Below, piece after piece: positions 54,618-64,000 of a stretch of 64,000 nt of DNA. The notes beneath the pieces were generated by a model that worked only from the letters and a program-made list of their open reading frames with translations, was not told the origin of the DNA and did no database searches. The stretch spans positions 1,240,001-1,304,000 of the forward strand of contig NZ_FNKE01000001.1 of NCBI RefSeq assembly GCF_900101445.1. The letters are read 5' to 3'. This DNA comes from Streptococcus equinus. Its GTDB lineage: Bacteria; Bacillota; Bacilli; Lactobacillales; Streptococcaceae. Position numbers and translations under genes: made by a program. Within the stretch, counting starts at the first letter, position 1. Each line of letters starts with the position of its first letter.

Positions 54618-56696
54618 TTATTCACCAGAATTTTTCTTGATGATTTCTTCTTGAACTGATTTAGGAACGTCTTCGTAGTGGTCAAATACCATCATGAATG
54701 TACCACGTCCTTGAGTTGCAGAACGAAGAACTGTTGCGTAACCGAACATTTCAGCAAGTGGAACGAAGGCACGAACGATTTGGCTGTTACCATGAGCTTC
54801 CATACCATCAACACGTCCACGACGAGCTGTAACGTGACCCATAACGTCACCAAGGTTTTCTTCTGGAGCTGTGATTGTAACAAGCATCATTGGTTCAAGA
54901 ATAACTGGGTGTGCAGTTTTAGCAGCTTCTTTAAGTGCAAGTGATGCAGCGATCTTGAAGGCAGTTTCAGATGAGTCGACATCGTGGTATGAACCATCGT
55001 AAAGTTTAGCTTTAACGTCAACCATTGGGTAACCAGCAAGAACACCGTTAGCCATAGATTCTTGAAGACCTTTTTCTACTGCAGGGATGAATTCACGAGG
55101 AACCACACCACCGACGATAGCATTTTCGAATTCGAATCCTTTACCTTCTTCATTTGGAGTAAATTCAATCCAAACATCACCGAATTGACCTTTACCACCA
55201 GATTGGCGTTTGAAGAATCCACGTGCTTGAGTAGCTTGACGGAATGTTTCACGGTATGATACTTGTGGAGCACCTACGTTAGCTTCAACTTTGAATTCAC
55301 GTTTCATACGGTCAACAAGGACGTCAAGGTGAAGTTCACCCATACCAGAGATAACTGTTTCACCAGTTTCAACGTTAGTTTCAACACGGAATGTTGGATC
55401 TTCTTCAGCAAGTTTTTGAAGAGCGATACCCATTTTATCTTGGTCAGCTTTAGATTTAGGTTCAACCATCAATTGGATAACTGGTTCTGGAACATCGATT
55501 GATTCAAGAATAACTTTAGCTTTTTCATCAGTCAATGAGTCACCAGTTGTAGTATCTTTCAAACCAACAGCAGCGGCGATATCACCAGCGTAAACTGTTT
55601 CGATTTCGTTACGGTGGTTAGCGTGCATTTGAAGGATACGTCCGATACGTTCACGTTTACCTTTAGATGTGTTAAGAACGTAAGAACCACTGTTCAATAC
55701 ACCTGAGTAAACACGGAAGAATGTCAAACGACCTACGAATGGGTCAGTCATGATCTTGAACGCAAGGGCTGCAAATGGTTCGTCATCTGAAGCTGGACGT
55801 TCTTCTTCTTCATCTGTATCTGGGTTAATACCTTTGATTGCAGGGATGTCAAGTGGGCTTGGAAGGTAGTCGATAACCGCATCAAGCATCATTTGAACAC
55901 CTTTGTTTTTGAAGGCAGAACCACAAAGAACTGGGAAGAATTCAACGTTGATAGTTGCTTTACGGATAGCAGCTTTCAATTCAGCTTCAGTGATTTCTTC
56001 ACCTTCAAGGTATTTCATCATCAATTCTTCATCAGTTTCAGCAACTGCTTCGATCAATTTTTCACGGTATTCGTTAGCTTGATCTACGTATTCTGCTGGG
56101 ATGTCTTCTTCAAGAATATCTGTACCAAGGTCGTTAGTGTAGATTTCAGCTTTCATACGAACCAAGTCAATGATACCACGGAAGCTATCTTCAGAACCGA
56201 TTGGCAATTGAATTGGGTGAGCGTTAGCTTGAAGACGATCGTGAAGTGTGCTTACTGAGTAAAGGAAGTCAGCACCGATTTTGTCCATTTTGTTTGAGAA
56301 TACGATACGAGGAACACCGTATTCAGTAGCTTGACGCCAAACTGTTTCTGTTTGAGGTTCTACACCTGATTGTGAGTCAAGAACTGTAACCGCACCATCA
56401 AGAACACGAAGTGAACGTTGTACTTCGATTGTGAAGTCCACGTGCCCTGGTGTGTCGATAATGTTTACGCGGTAGTCTTTCCATTGTGCAGTTGTAGCGG
56501 CAGAAGTGATTGTGATACCACGTTCTTGCTCTTGTTCCATCCAGTCCATTTGTGAAGCACCTTCGTGTGTTTCACCGATTTTATGGATTTTACCAGTATA
56601 GTAAAGAATACGCTCAGTTGTTGTTGTTTTACCAGCATCGACGTGAGCCATGATACCGATGTTACGAGTTTTTTCAAGTGAAAATTCGCGAGCCAT
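54618..56696 (-). CDS. fusA: Elongation factor G
   Basis: 692 aa. G1 [23 protein letters not shown]2 [15 protein letters not shown]3 [10 protein letters not shown]4 [11 protein letters not shown], domain II and domain IV ([34 protein letters not shown]), then domain V ending with the FDHYEDVP region. Ribosomal translocase. AGGAG ribosome site and its own -10 TATAAT (plus 56732-56737). Separated from rpsG by 201 nt, so only partly in the str operon. Confidence 0.98.
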   Translation of the reverse strand: MAREFSLEKTRNIGIMAHVDAGKTTTTERILYYTGKIHKIGETHEGASQMDWMEQEQERGITITSAATTAQWKDYRVNIIDTPGHVDFTIEVQRSLRVLDGAVTVLDSQSGVEPQTETVWRQATEYGVPRIVFSNKMDKIGADFLYSVSTLHDRLQANAHPIQLPIGSEDSFRGIIDLVRMKAEIYTNDLGTDILEEDIPAEYVDQANEYREKLIEAVAETDEELMMKYLEGEEITEAELKAAIRKATINVEFFPVLCGSAFKNKGVQMMLDAVIDYLPSPLDIPAIKGINPDTDEEEERPASDDEPFAALAFKIMTDPFVGRLTFFRVYSGVLNSGSYVLNTSKGKRERIGRILQMHANHRNEIETVYAGDIAAAVGLKDTTTGDSLTDEKAKVILESIDVPEPVIQLMVEPKSKADQDKMGIALQKLAEEDPTFRVETNVETGETVISGMGELHLDVLVDRMKREFKVEANVGAPQVSYRETFRQATQARGFFKRQSGGKGQFGDVWIEFTPNEEGKGFEFENAIVGGVVPREFIPAVEKGLQESMANGVLAGYPMVDVKAKLYDGSYHDVDSSETAFKIAASLALKEAAKTAHPVILEPMMLVTITAPEENLGDVMGHVTARRGRVDGMEAHGNSQIVRAFVPLAEMFGYATVLRSATQGRGTFMMVFDHYEDVPKSVQEEIIKKNSGE

Positions 56697-56746
56697 TTTT
56701 TTCTCCTATTATAAATTTAGTTTACTACTTTATTATAACATACTTT

Positions 56747-56777
56747 TAGAACGGATAGGCAGGACCTACCCGTTCTA
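56747..56777. repeat. Stem-loop between rpsG and fusA
   Basis: TAGAACGG (56747-56754) pairs with CCGTTCTA (56770-56777), with an inner TAGG/CCTA extension. No T run on either strand. Possibly an mRNA processing or regulatory structure between the S7 and EF-G cistrons. Confidence 0.5.
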
Positions 56778-56897
56778 AAGATGTTTTATTAAATTTGATA
56801 CAACTTAAACAGAAATAAATTCTGATTAAGCCAGTTTCGAATGTCAGTAGTAAAACAAGTTAAATGCATTCGAAGCGACGTATCATTATCTTGCAGA

Positions 56898-57368
56898 TTA
56901 CCAGCGGAAGTGTGCGAATGCACGGTTTGCTTCTGCCATACGGTGTGTATCTTCACGTTTTTTAACTGAAGCACCAGTGTTGTTAGCGGCATCAAGGATT
57001 TCTTTTGCAAGACGATCTTTCATAGTGTGTTCACCACGATCACGTGATGCGTTTACCAACCAACGAAGTCCAAGAGTTGTACGACGTTCTGGACGAACTT
57101 CAACTGGGACTTGGTAGTTAGAACCACCGACACGACGAGCACGTACTTCAAGAACAGGCATGATGTTTTCCATAGCTGTTTCGAATACTTCAAGTGCATC
57201 GTTTCCAGTAGCTTCTTTAATTTGTTCAAATGCATCATATACGATTGATGCAGCAGTACCACGTTTACCATCAAGCATAACACGGTTGATAAGACGTGTT
57301 ACAAGTTGTGAATTGTATAATGGATCTGGCAATACTTCGCGTTTTGGCGCTCTATTTTTACGACTCAT
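56898..57368 (-). CDS. rpsG: 30S ribosomal protein S7
   Basis: 156 aa. [47 protein letters not shown], then [44 protein letters not shown] and a C-terminal [10 protein letters not shown]. Binds the 3' domain of 16S rRNA. 21 nt after rpsL, ribosome site GGGAGA. Confidence 0.98.
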   Translation of the reverse strand: MSRKNRAPKREVLPDPLYNSQLVTRLINRVMLDGKRGTAASIVYDAFEQIKEATGNDALEVFETAMENIMPVLEVRARRVGGSNYQVPVEVRPERRTTLGLRWLVNASRDRGEHTMKDRLAKEILDAANNTGASVKKREDTHRMAEANRAFAHFRW

Positions 57369-57389
57369 TCTTTCTTATCTCCCTTCTTA

Positions 57390-57803
57390 TTATCCTTTAG
57401 GACGTTTAGCACCGTATTTAGAACGGCTTTGTTTACGGTCAGCAACACCTGCAGTATCAAGTGCACCACGAACGATGTGGTAACGTACCCCTGGAAGGTC
57501 TTTTACACGTCCACCACGGATAAGAACAACACTGTGTTCTTGAAGGTTGTGTCCGATACCTGGGATGTATGCAGTAACTTCGATAAGGTTGCTCAAACGT
57601 ACACGAGCGAATTTACGAAGGGCTGAGTTAGGTTTTTTAGGTGTCATTGTTCCAACACGTGTTGCAACACCACGTTTTTGTGGTGAAGATACGTTAGTTT
57701 GAACTTTTTTGTGGCTGTTGTAACCAACGTTAAGAGCTGGTGATTTAGATTTTTCAACTTTAGATTTACGTGGTTTACGTACCAACTGGTTGATTGTAGG
57801 CAT
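57390..57803 (-). CDS. rpsL: 30S ribosomal protein S12
   Basis: 137 aa. [48 protein letters not shown] (Lys in TPKKPNS, the streptomycin-sensitive form), and [26 protein letters not shown]. Decoding-centre protein. First gene of the str cluster. Its leader contains a GATAGGA/TCCTATC stem (plus 57837-57864). Confidence 0.98.
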   Translation of the reverse strand: MPTINQLVRKPRKSKVEKSKSPALNVGYNSHKKVQTNVSSPQKRGVATRVGTMTPKKPNSALRKFARVRLSNLIEVTAYIPGIGHNLQEHSVVLIRGGRVKDLPGVRYHIVRGALDTAGVADRKQSRSKYGAKRPKG

Positions 57804-57943
57804 CTACTTTTCTCCTGTAAGATTTTTATTTTGGTTGATAGGACGCTTGGTGACAGTTCCTATCTAAAATGTGTACTTTGCAACATTTGTCAGCACGTCT
57901 CTGTACACTCTGGAGAGACCAAAAGTAAAAAGTACCGTTCATA

Positions 57944-57972
57944 ATAATACCATAAGACTAGCAACATGTCAA
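57944..57972 (-). promoter_or_regulatory. rpsL-rpsG promoter
   Basis: Minus-strand TTGACA (plus 57967-57972), 17 nt, TATTAT (57944-57949); leader ~135 nt. Confidence 0.8.
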
Positions 57973-58018
57973 CTGATTTTGCTTGTTTTTCCTGTTTTAA
58001 AACATTATTTTCGGAGAT

Positions 58019-58044
58019 ACAAAAAGAGGCTATCGCCTCTTTCT
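58019..58044 (-). terminator. purR terminator
   Basis: AAAGAGGCGA/…GCCTCTTTTT hairpin right after the purR stop. Confidence 0.85.
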
Positions 58045-58046
58045 GA

Positions 58047-58862
58047 TTATTTGTCAAAGATATTACCAAGTTCAACTTTAACGTGGTTATTTTTAACGTC
58101 AATTTCTGAAACTTTTAACAATGATTTGTAGTTCATACGGTCACGTTTTTCTTGTGCATTTTCAGCGAAAACAGCAACTCCAACTAATGTACTATCAAAT
58201 TCTGTCAAAAGGCTAACCATACCAGAAATAGTACCACCACCTTTAAGGAAGTCATCGACAATCAATACTCGGCTATTTGGTTTCAAGCTACGTTTTGACA
58301 AGAACATCTTTTCAATACGGTCACTTGATCCACTTGCGTAATTGACAGAAACCGTAGACCCTTCAGTGATTTTAAGGTCTCGACGGACGATAACAAAAGG
58401 TACGTTTAAAATATTCGCTACAGCATTAGCTAGTGGCACACCTTTTGTTGCAACTGTCATAACAGCATCAATCTTGTGTCCTTTAAAGGCATTAGCAATA
58501 ATACGCCCAACACTTTGTAAAATGCGTGGGGTACTTAGCAAGTCTGATAAATAAATATAACCACCTGGAAGGATACGATTACTTTCTGACATACTATCAC
58601 GTAAGTCTTCAATAACCGCTCTTGCTTCTTCTTCAGAGATTCCTGGTGTAAAAATGACACCTCCACTTGCCCCTGTGACTGTTTCAATTTCGCCAATTCC
58701 AGATTCTTCAAAAGCTTTTTTGATGATGGCGATATCTTCAGAAATCGAAGATTTTGCTGCTTCATATTTTTCAGCAAAAGTATTTAAGCTTGTCAACTTA
58801 TAAGGGTTGTTAATCAAATAGTTGGAGATGACAACCATGCGTTCACTACGTCGTAATTTCAT
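58047..58862 (-). CDS. purR: Purine regulator PurR (phosphoribosyltransferase type)
   Basis: 271 aa. N-terminal winged helix MKLRRSERMVVISNYLINNPYKLTSLNTFAEKYEAAKSSISEDIAIIKKAFE, then a PRT domain with the PRPP-binding motif SRVLIVDDFLKGGGTISGMVSLL. In low-GC Gram-positives this PurR senses PRPP and controls purine genes, often as an activator in cocci. A near-match to its own box lies in the promoter. Ribosome site GGAG. Confidence 0.95.
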   Translation of the reverse strand: MKLRRSERMVVISNYLINNPYKLTSLNTFAEKYEAAKSSISEDIAIIKKAFEESGIGEIETVTGASGGVIFTPGISEEEARAVIEDLRDSMSESNRILPGGYIYLSDLLSTPRILQSVGRIIANAFKGHKIDAVMTVATKGVPLANAVANILNVPFVIVRRDLKITEGSTVSVNYASGSSDRIEKMFLSKRSLKPNSRVLIVDDFLKGGGTISGMVSLLTEFDSTLVGVAVFAENAQEKRDRMNYKSLLKVSEIDVKNNHVKVELGNIFDK

Positions 58863-58894
58863 AATTTCTCCATTTTTTAGTATCTGTTTTTGTT

Positions 58895-58928
58895 ATTATA
58901 ACATAAGAAGACGAAAAAAACGAACATT
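58895..58928 (-). promoter_or_regulatory. purR promoter with PurBox-like site
   Basis: Minus-strand TATAAT (plus 58895-58900). Plus-strand AAAAACGAACATT (58916-58928) differs from the PurBox consensus AWWWCCGAACWWT at one position and lies over the -35 region. Only a single box, so autoregulation is tentative. Confidence 0.45.
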
Positions 58929-59088
58929 TTAATAAAAAAACTACATTTTTTATGTTTTTTCCTAATGTAAAGGTATTCCAGAGAGCATAATATTAAAATA
59001 TTTTGTTATTTGATATTTTTCTAACCATGATATTTCGCCCTAAAAATCGGAAGAAAAGTTGTCACACCAACGTTGTAAGCGATATCTT

Positions 59089-59118
59089 TTGACAGTAAAA
59101 AATGCTCGATGATATAAT
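59089..59118 (+). promoter_or_regulatory. Promoter of the lipoprotein gene
   Basis: TTGACA (59089-59094), 18 nt, TATAAT (59113-59118); leader ~98 nt with a CTCGTG/CACGAG stem-loop close to the ribosome site. Confidence 0.7.
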
Positions 59119-59222
59119 AATGGTAAGAAAAGCTGCTGTAAATAATATAACTAATATTTCTGGTTTAATTGATAATCCCTCGTGCATTTGCACACGAGTC
59201 AATGAGAAACGGAGGTTCGATT

Positions 59223-59687
59223 ATGAAAAAGCTGTTTACATTAACTGGGTTGCTACTCTTAACGATTTTTTTAGGAGCTTGTCAGGCGCAAAACAACGCT
59301 ACTCCTTCAAATCAAACTGCAACAACTAGCTCAACTATCTCAGAAAGTAGCTCTAGCTCAAGCTCTACTACTTCCACGCCAAGCCAAACCAATCCAGGAT
59401 CTAGTCCTTCCAGCTCAGATATTTCTAACGCAGCGCCATCAACTGTTTTGGATGGAACTTATGTCCTAGAGAGATTTGATGAAGTAAAAACTTTGACCAT
59501 CAAAAACGGAACTGGGCAACTAGAAACCAAAGAATACGATGGAGAAATCGATATTGATCCCGTAAAAGTCAATGCTGACAAGCAGATTATCCTAATCGGT
59601 GATGATATGAAAACCTATCAATTAGACGGTAATCAACTCACTTTGACTGAAGGTGATGGCGATCAAGATATCTATACTAAGCCATAA
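59223..59687 (+). CDS. Small lipoprotein with a Ser/Thr-rich linker
   Basis: 154 aa. Lipoprotein signal MKKLFTLTGLLLLTIFLGAC with lipid Cys at 20. Residues ~25-75 are nearly all Ser, Thr, Asn, Gln and Pro, a spacer that could carry the domain out through the wall. The C-terminal ~75 residues (LDGTYVLERFDEVKTLTIKNGTGQLETKEYDGEIDIDPVKVNADKQIILIGDDMKTYQL) look like a small beta-barrel. I do not recognise the family. The start at 59223 has GGAGG; codons from 59169 are rejected. Confidence 0.82.
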   Translation: MKKLFTLTGLLLLTIFLGACQAQNNATPSNQTATTSSTISESSSSSSSTTSTPSQTNPGSSPSSSDISNAAPSTVLDGTYVLERFDEVKTLTIKNGTGQLETKEYDGEIDIDPVKVNADKQIILIGDDMKTYQLDGNQLTLTEGDGDQDIYTKP

Positions 59688-59707
59688 ATAATACAACTGT
59701 ACATCAT

Positions 59708-59736
59708 TAAAGGTATCCGTCTGGATACCTTTTTTA
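59708..59736 (+). terminator. Lipoprotein gene terminator
   Basis: AAAGGTATCC/GGATACCTTT around GTCT with a T run. Confidence 0.88.
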
Positions 59737-59738
59737 TA

Positions 59739-59766
59739 TTAAAAAAACCGTGGACGAACCACGGTT
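59739..59766 (-). terminator. Terminator of the rsgA-rpe-thiN-rmuC-yhaM operon
   Basis: AACCGTGG/CCACGGTT (59746-59766) with minus-strand T7. Confidence 0.88.
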
Positions 59767-59787
59767 AGAATTTCTTAAATCGATTAA

Positions 59788-60726
59788 TTATAGCTTTGGT
59801 TTATAGAAAGAACGGTTGTCCATAGCAAAGATACGATTTGTCATTTCACCTTCATCGATACGGCTTAGGGCCGTTGTCATCATCATCATTTCAGCATCGA
59901 TATTATCAATCATGTGAATAATTTCTGCTTCCATGACACGTGGACGGACTGGACTACCGTATTCCAGTAAACCATGGTGACTTAAAACAACGTGTCGAAG
60001 AATGATAACATCTTCTTTCGTATCATCGATATTTAACTCTGTCAGAACTTTTGTAATTTCTTCATCAATCAAAGCAATGTGACCGATTAGATTACCACGA
60101 ACTGTGTACTCTGTGTTGTCTGGCCCTGTCAATTCAATAACTTTAGCCAAGTCATGGAGCATAATACCAGCGTAAAGCAAGCTCTTATTAAGCTGCGGAT
60201 AAACATCACCAATTGCATCTGCCAAACGAACCATAGTTGCTGTATGGTAGGCTAGGCCCGATTCAAAAGCATGGTGGTTGGTTTTAGCAGCTGGATATGT
60301 AAAGAATTCTTTGTCGTATTTGCGATAAAGTGCACGGACCACACGTTGCCAAACCGCATTTTCAATTTTAAACATCATCTGTTCAAGATATTCTTTAACA
60401 TCAAGAACATCAACAGGTGATTTTTCTTTGAAATCACGTGGGTCATTTGGCTCACCTTCTCGTGTATTACGTAGCGTAATTTGGTTCACTTGAGGTGTGC
60501 CGTTATAGACCTCACGACGTCCCTTCATATAAACAACTTTACCTGCAGTGTATTCTTCAACGTTATAAGGCTGAGCATCCCAAAGATTTCCTGAGATTTC
60601 ACCACTATCATCTTGGAAGGTGAAGGCGATGTAATCTTTACCAGCTCTTGTCTTACGAAGTTCTGCAGATTTTATCAAGTAGAACCCTTCAAAGAGTTCG
60701 TCTTTTTTCATTTGACTAATTTTCAT
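59788..60726 (-). CDS. yhaM: 3'-5' exoribonuclease YhaM (CBF1 type)
   Basis: 312 aa. N-terminal OB fold (KISQMKKDELFEGFYLIKSAELRKTRAGKDYIAFTFQDDSGEISGNLWDA) and a C-terminal HD hydrolase domain (TNHHAFESGLAYHTATMVRLAD; LYAGIMLHDLAKVIEL; ILRHVVLSHHGLLEYGSPVRP). In pneumococcus YhaM (Cbf1) trims mRNA and small-RNA 3' ends. The ATG lies inside the end of rmuC (11-nt overlap). Confidence 0.94.
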   Translation of the reverse strand: MKISQMKKDELFEGFYLIKSAELRKTRAGKDYIAFTFQDDSGEISGNLWDAQPYNVEEYTAGKVVYMKGRREVYNGTPQVNQITLRNTREGEPNDPRDFKEKSPVDVLDVKEYLEQMMFKIENAVWQRVVRALYRKYDKEFFTYPAAKTNHHAFESGLAYHTATMVRLADAIGDVYPQLNKSLLYAGIMLHDLAKVIELTGPDNTEYTVRGNLIGHIALIDEEITKVLTELNIDDTKEDVIILRHVVLSHHGLLEYGSPVRPRVMEAEIIHMIDNIDAEMMMMTTALSRIDEGEMTNRIFAMDNRSFYKPKL

Positions 60727-61990
60727 GATTGTCCTCTTCTTCTAATGGTGGGAGGTTAAGCAAGCTTTTCGTAGCTTGATCTTGGTAAGATTCTACTGTA
60801 TTCAACGCACGGATAATCGCATTTGTTCGTGTGGAAATCAAGCTATCCAAGGTATTATTTGCAGTGTTAATTTGTTTTTGAGCTTTAACAAGCATGTTGC
60901 CAAATTTCTCAAATTCCACCTTAACATTCCCTAGAATCTTGCTGATATCGTTCGCATTTTTCTGAATATTAAGAGTTTTGAATCCGACAGCAAGCGAATT
61001 TAACAGAGCTGACAGCGTTGACGGACCTGCCACAACAATATTCTCATCACGTCGCAAGCTATCAAAGAAGCTAGCATTGCGAACCACTTCTGAATACAAT
61101 CCTTCTGTCGGTAAAAACATAATACCAAAATTGGTTGTCTCAGGTGGATTTAAGTATTTTTTATTGATATCTTTAGCAAAGCGTTTGATACTATTTAAAA
61201 GTGACTTACGATAAAGTTCAACTTGTTCTTTATCGCCACTTTCATAAGCGTCTTCTAGGCGATAATAATCTTCCAACGGAAATTTTGAATCGATTGGCAA
61301 ATAAACATAACCATCGTCTTCAACTCCTGGGAGTTTGATGGCATATTCCACGCGTTCGCTTGAGCCAGAAACGGTTGGCACTTCACGTTCGTACTGACTT
61401 GGCGTCATAATATCTTCGATAATTTGCCCTAATTGCAACTCACCGAGAATACCACGTGTTTTCGTATTAGAAAGCACCTTGTTCAAGGTACCAACATCCT
61501 GAGCGACTGTTTTCATCTCACCCAAGCCTTGGTTAACAGATTCTAATTGTTTTGAAACTGTCTCGAACGAAGCTTTCAAACGATTCTGCAAAGTCTGCTC
61601 TAGCTTTTCTTCAACGGTCTGACGCATTTCTTCTAAGCGTTTTTCATTAGACGCTTGCATTTCTTTGACAGAATTTGTCAAATTACGATTAATGATTTCT
61701 AAGCGTTGGTCAGAACGGTCGCGGTTTTCACTCAAACTTTTGTGAAGCACATCGCGAATATCATTTAATTGTGTGTATAAATCATTTTGCAGACGATTAA
61801 GCTGATTATTCAAAGCCAAGACCTGATCTTTCTGAGCTAAATCAAGTTGGTAAGATACTTGGTCAGATAAATTATCTGCATTATCGTCCATTTTTTGTGA
61901 TAAATCATCAGTTAGCTTTGCAATTTTTGATAAAAGGTAAATCAACAAAGCAACTCCGATGACTCCTAACAATAAAGTCATTACTAACAT
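60716..61990 (-). CDS. rmuC: DNA recombination protein RmuC
   Basis: 424 aa. An N-terminal membrane helix (TLLLGVIGVALLIYLLS) leads into a long coiled coil (about residues 25-165). The PD-(D/E)xK nuclease-like RmuC core follows: KTRGILGELQLGQIIEDIMTPSQYE, YVYLPIDSKFPLEDYYRLEDAYE, FGIMFLPTEGLYSEVV and VAGPSTLSALLNSLAVGFKTL. Limits inversion of short repeats. AGGT ribosome site; starts 1 nt after the thiN stop. Confidence 0.94.
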   Translation of the reverse strand: MLVMTLLLGVIGVALLIYLLSKIAKLTDDLSQKMDDNADNLSDQVSYQLDLAQKDQVLALNNQLNRLQNDLYTQLNDIRDVLHKSLSENRDRSDQRLEIINRNLTNSVKEMQASNEKRLEEMRQTVEEKLEQTLQNRLKASFETVSKQLESVNQGLGEMKTVAQDVGTLNKVLSNTKTRGILGELQLGQIIEDIMTPSQYEREVPTVSGSSERVEYAIKLPGVEDDGYVYLPIDSKFPLEDYYRLEDAYESGDKEQVELYRKSLLNSIKRFAKDINKKYLNPPETTNFGIMFLPTEGLYSEVVRNASFFDSLRRDENIVVAGPSTLSALLNSLAVGFKTLNIQKNANDISKILGNVKVEFEKFGNMLVKAQKQINTANNTLDSLISTRTNAIIRALNTVESYQDQATKSLLNLPPLEEEDNHEN

Positions 61991-61991
61991 A

Positions 61992-62624
61992 TTACCTATC
62001 CTTACTTTGAATAACGATAAGATAACCCGATGCTAAGGTAACTGTAATAGGCTGCTGGTCTAAAAATTCGTTGCTAGAATAGATTTTCTTTTTGAAAAAA
62101 TTCTTAGCATTCAAATTATATTTAGCTCCTTCAATGGTTAAATCCGCATCCCCATCAGCCATGAAAGACACATAGGTCATTTCGGCTTCTGGCAAAACTT
62201 GGCAAGTCCCTGCTGGATAAAACTGAATACTGTTTTGCTTGTCTCGCAACGTTATCTGACGCATAAATGGTGCTAGATCAGGATCCCCAGGCAAGAAGAG
62301 ATTTGACATCATATGATCAATTCGACCACCAAAAGCTCCGAAAATAGTCACTTGGGCTTTCGGATACTGCTCAAAAACAGTTTTTAGAGCTAGTTCTGTG
62401 TCAGTGTCATCCTTTTCAGGATTAGCTTTTATAAAAACACCTGCCTCATGCTGAATCCCTTGCAATTCATCTTGATTAACTGAATCAAAATCACCAACTG
62501 CAATATCCAGTGGAAGCTGATTTTCTAACAAAAACAAACTGCCTCGATCCACACCAACAAAGACATCAAATCCAGTGGAGAAATCTGATAATTGACCACC
62601 AGCAAATACAGCTACCTTAGTCAT
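61992..62624 (-). CDS. thiN: Thiamine pyrophosphokinase
   Basis: 210 aa. VFVGVDRGSLFLLENQLPLDIAVGDFDSVNQDEL (Mg/ATP site GDFDS), FIKANPEKDDTDTELALKTVF, VTIFGAFGGRIDHMMSNLFLP, and a C-terminal thiamine-binding strand domain. Converts thiamine to thiamine diphosphate. Overlaps the end of rpe by 8 nt. Confidence 0.94.
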   Translation of the reverse strand: MTKVAVFAGGQLSDFSTGFDVFVGVDRGSLFLLENQLPLDIAVGDFDSVNQDELQGIQHEAGVFIKANPEKDDTDTELALKTVFEQYPKAQVTIFGAFGGRIDHMMSNLFLPGDPDLAPFMRQITLRDKQNSIQFYPAGTCQVLPEAEMTYVSFMADGDADLTIEGAKYNLNAKNFFKKKIYSSNEFLDQQPITVTLASGYLIVIQSKDR

Positions 62625-63279
62625 CTAAAGCCACGCGCAATGTTTCTACTTGTGCAGTCAAATCGCTAGCTTTAAAGAGATATGATCCTGCAACAAAGAC
62701 ATTAGCTCCAGCTTGGTAGCAAGCTTTAATAGTCTTGTTATCCACACCGCCGTCAACTTCGATATCAAAGTCATAACCTTTTTCGTCACGAATTTTAGCG
62801 ACTTTTTGAACCTTGTCAAGCATTTCAGGAATAAAGGCTTGACCACCAAATCCTGGGTTAACTGTCATGATAAGCACTTGGTCAACCAAGCTCAAAACAG
62901 GTTCAATAGCTGAAACAGGTGTACCTGGATTGATAACAACACCAGCTTTCATGCCAGCTTTTTTAATTTTTTGAAGGGCACCGTGAATGTGAAGGGTTGA
63001 CTCTGCATGAATTGTCATGATATCAGCACCAGCTTGTGCAAAAGCATCAACAAATCGTTCTGGATTGACAACCATCAAGTGGCAATCAAAAACGAGTTTG
63101 CTGTGTTTACGCATGCTAGCCACAACATCTGCACCGAAAGTAATGTTAGGTACAAATTGGCCATCCATAATATCAATGTGCACATATTCAGCGCTTGTTT
63201 CTTCAATACGTTTTAATTCTGAAGCAAAGTTAGCATAATCAGCAGCTAAAATTGATGGAGCGATTTTATTGTTTGACAT
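62617..63279 (-). CDS. rpe: Ribulose-phosphate 3-epimerase
   Basis: 220 aa TIM barrel. IAPSILAADYANFASELKRI, VHIDIMDGQFVPNITFGADV (catalytic Asp), DCHLMVVNPERFVDAF, MTVNPGFGGQAFIPEML, and IEVDGGVDNKTIKACYQAGANVFVAGSYLF. Interconverts ribulose-5-phosphate and xylulose-5-phosphate. Starts 6 nt after the rsgA stop. Confidence 0.97.
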   Translation of the reverse strand: MSNNKIAPSILAADYANFASELKRIEETSAEYVHIDIMDGQFVPNITFGADVVASMRKHSKLVFDCHLMVVNPERFVDAFAQAGADIMTIHAESTLHIHGALQKIKKAGMKAGVVINPGTPVSAIEPVLSLVDQVLIMTVNPGFGGQAFIPEMLDKVQKVAKIRDEKGYDFDIEVDGGVDNKTIKACYQAGANVFVAGSYLFKASDLTAQVETLRVALDD

Positions 63280-63285
63280 AAGTAC

Positions 63286-64000
63286 CTACTTTCTTTTTAC
63301 AACTTTCTTATATGTTTCGCGACGATTCTCAATTTCACTGAGAAATTGAAGATAGTTATCATAACGTGACTGCCAAAGTTCTCCAGACTCAACGGCGTCT
63401 TTGACCGCACACGATGGTTCATGAGTATGCGTACATGAACGGAATTTACACAAATGACTTAAGCGACGCAGCTCTGGAAAAGCTTTGTTCAAATCTTCTG
63501 CATTAGTTATTTCGTAATCCAGTGAAGAAAATCCTGGCGTGTCAGCGATTTTACCACCGTTGACATTATAAAAACTAACAGCTCGTGTCGTGTGTCGACC
63601 ACGCCCAAGACTATCTGAGATTTCACCTGTTTCTAGTTTTAAGTCAGGAGCAATCTTGTTTAACAACGTTGATTTTCCAACACCTGTCTGTCCCATAAAG
63701 ACGGTCACTTTGTCCGTCAAGAGCGGAAGCAATTCGTCTAAAGATGTGCAAAATTGATAGCCAATTTCTTGGTATTGTTTTTGAATCGCTGCAATCTCAT
63801 CAGGATTTGTCAATAAATCCATTTTTGAAATATAAACAATTGGTTCAATCGCCTTATGCTCTAATAAAACCAAGAAACGATCTAACAAATTAGCATTAAA
63901 ATCAGGTTCCTTAGCTGACATGATGACCACCGCTTGGTCGATGTTGACAATTGGTGGGCGAACAAGACTGTTTTTTCTGTCATGAATCGCTAAAATATAA
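63286..64000 (-). CDS. rsgA: Small ribosomal subunit biogenesis GTPase RsgA (5' end beyond window)
   Basis: The frame is open from the right edge ([35 protein letters not shown]) to its stop, about 237 residues of an expected ~290. The GTPase is circularly permuted: YISKMDLL (G4) comes before [16 protein letters not shown] (G1) and [10 protein letters not shown] (G3). The C-terminal zinc knuckle is [15 protein letters not shown] late 30S assembly factor. First visible gene of the five-gene operon. The internal ATG at 63928-63930 is not the real start. Confidence 0.95.
   Translation of the reverse strand, partial: YILAIHDRKNSLVRPPIVNIDQAVVIMSAKEPDFNANLLDRFLVLLEHKAIEPIVYISKMDLLTNPDEIAAIQKQYQEIGYQFCTSLDELLPLLTDKVTVFMGQTGVGKSTLLNKIAPDLKLETGEISDSLGRGRHTTRAVSFYNVNGGKIADTPGFSSLDYEITNAEDLNKAFPELRRLSHLCKFRSCTHTHEPSCAVKDAVESGELWQSRYDNYLQFLSEIENRRETYKKVVKRK

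Larger units (their letters stand above)
58863..59222. other. Divergent intergenic region between purR and the lipoprotein gene
   Basis: 360 nt without a credible gene. It contains the purR -10 and PurBox-like site on the left, a very A+T-rich stretch at 58930-59035 with nothing recognised, and on the right the lipoprotein promoter and a leader hairpin (CTCGTG/CACGAG, 59180-59199). Confidence 0.7.

Overview
The window is a stretch of low-GC Firmicute chromosome that reads as Streptococcus. It carries GapC-type gap, glnRA, fusA/rpsG/rpsL, a PurR regulator, RpoY with RNase J1, a PepX/aquaporin pair, CppA, pyruvate formate-lyase and a RocS-like chromosome-segregation protein. It also carries complete nadA, nadB and nadC genes, a two-subunit glutamate synthase (gltB/gltD) and a pst-phoU-phoBR operon. 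That combination suggests the S. bovis/equinus (gallolyticus/lutetiensis) group; this is an inference from gene content, not from a marker comparison. I see no rRNA, tRNA, CRISPR array, prophage or insertion sequence. Almost all of the window is ordinary core genome.

Layout. 1-7.2 kb: tail of a probable flavoprotein, a YjdF gene behind a yjdF-type riboswitch leader, a DUF421/DUF3290 membrane pair, trxA, a PAP2 phosphatase, and a divergent NAD-biosynthesis locus (nadBC leftward, nadA rightward) whose two promoters carry matching GTGTC/GACAC operators. 7.2-16.7 kb: mutS2, cvpA, zapA, rnhC, lepB, recD2, a small membrane protein and dinB. 16.7-25.6 kb: pfl, a GNAT enzyme, a DUF1269 protein, a serine hydrolase coupled to cppA, and the divergent aquaporin and pepX genes. 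25.6-32 kb: a seven-gene leftward phosphate operon, pstS-pstC-pstA-pstB-phoU-phoB-phoR, with a Pho-box-like repeat in front. 32-40.3 kb: ybaB, a MerR/zinc-ribbon regulator, a DEDDh exonuclease, rocS, a flavoprotein, zinc-independent S14 (rpsN2) between two AdcR sites, a MarR/GNAT pair decayed at their head-to-head ends, azlCD, and tsaD-rimI-tsaB. 40.4-51.9 kb: rpoY-rnjA, a LysM-CHAP protein, gltB-gltD, glnR-glnA and a FUSC-type protein. 52-64 kb: pgk, gap, fusA, rpsG, rpsL, purR, a lipoprotein, and the operon rsgA-rpe-thiN-rmuC-yhaM, with rsgA cut by the window edge.

Several nutrient-sensing circuits can be read directly: nicotinate/NAD (operators at nadA/nadBC), zinc (AdcR at rpsN2), nitrogen (GlnR at glnRA, with gltBD next door), phosphate (Pho box at pstS) and carbon (cre at pfl). 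Four genes (mutS2, rnhC, the GNAT at 19264 and the flavoprotein at 34764) have a -10 box exactly 6 nt before their ATG and no Shine-Dalgarno, so they look leaderless. I did not find a convincing undescribed multi-gene system. The most unusual signals are the leaderless set, the mirrored nad promoters, the decayed MarR/GNAT pair and the unexplained repeats at gltB and pfl.
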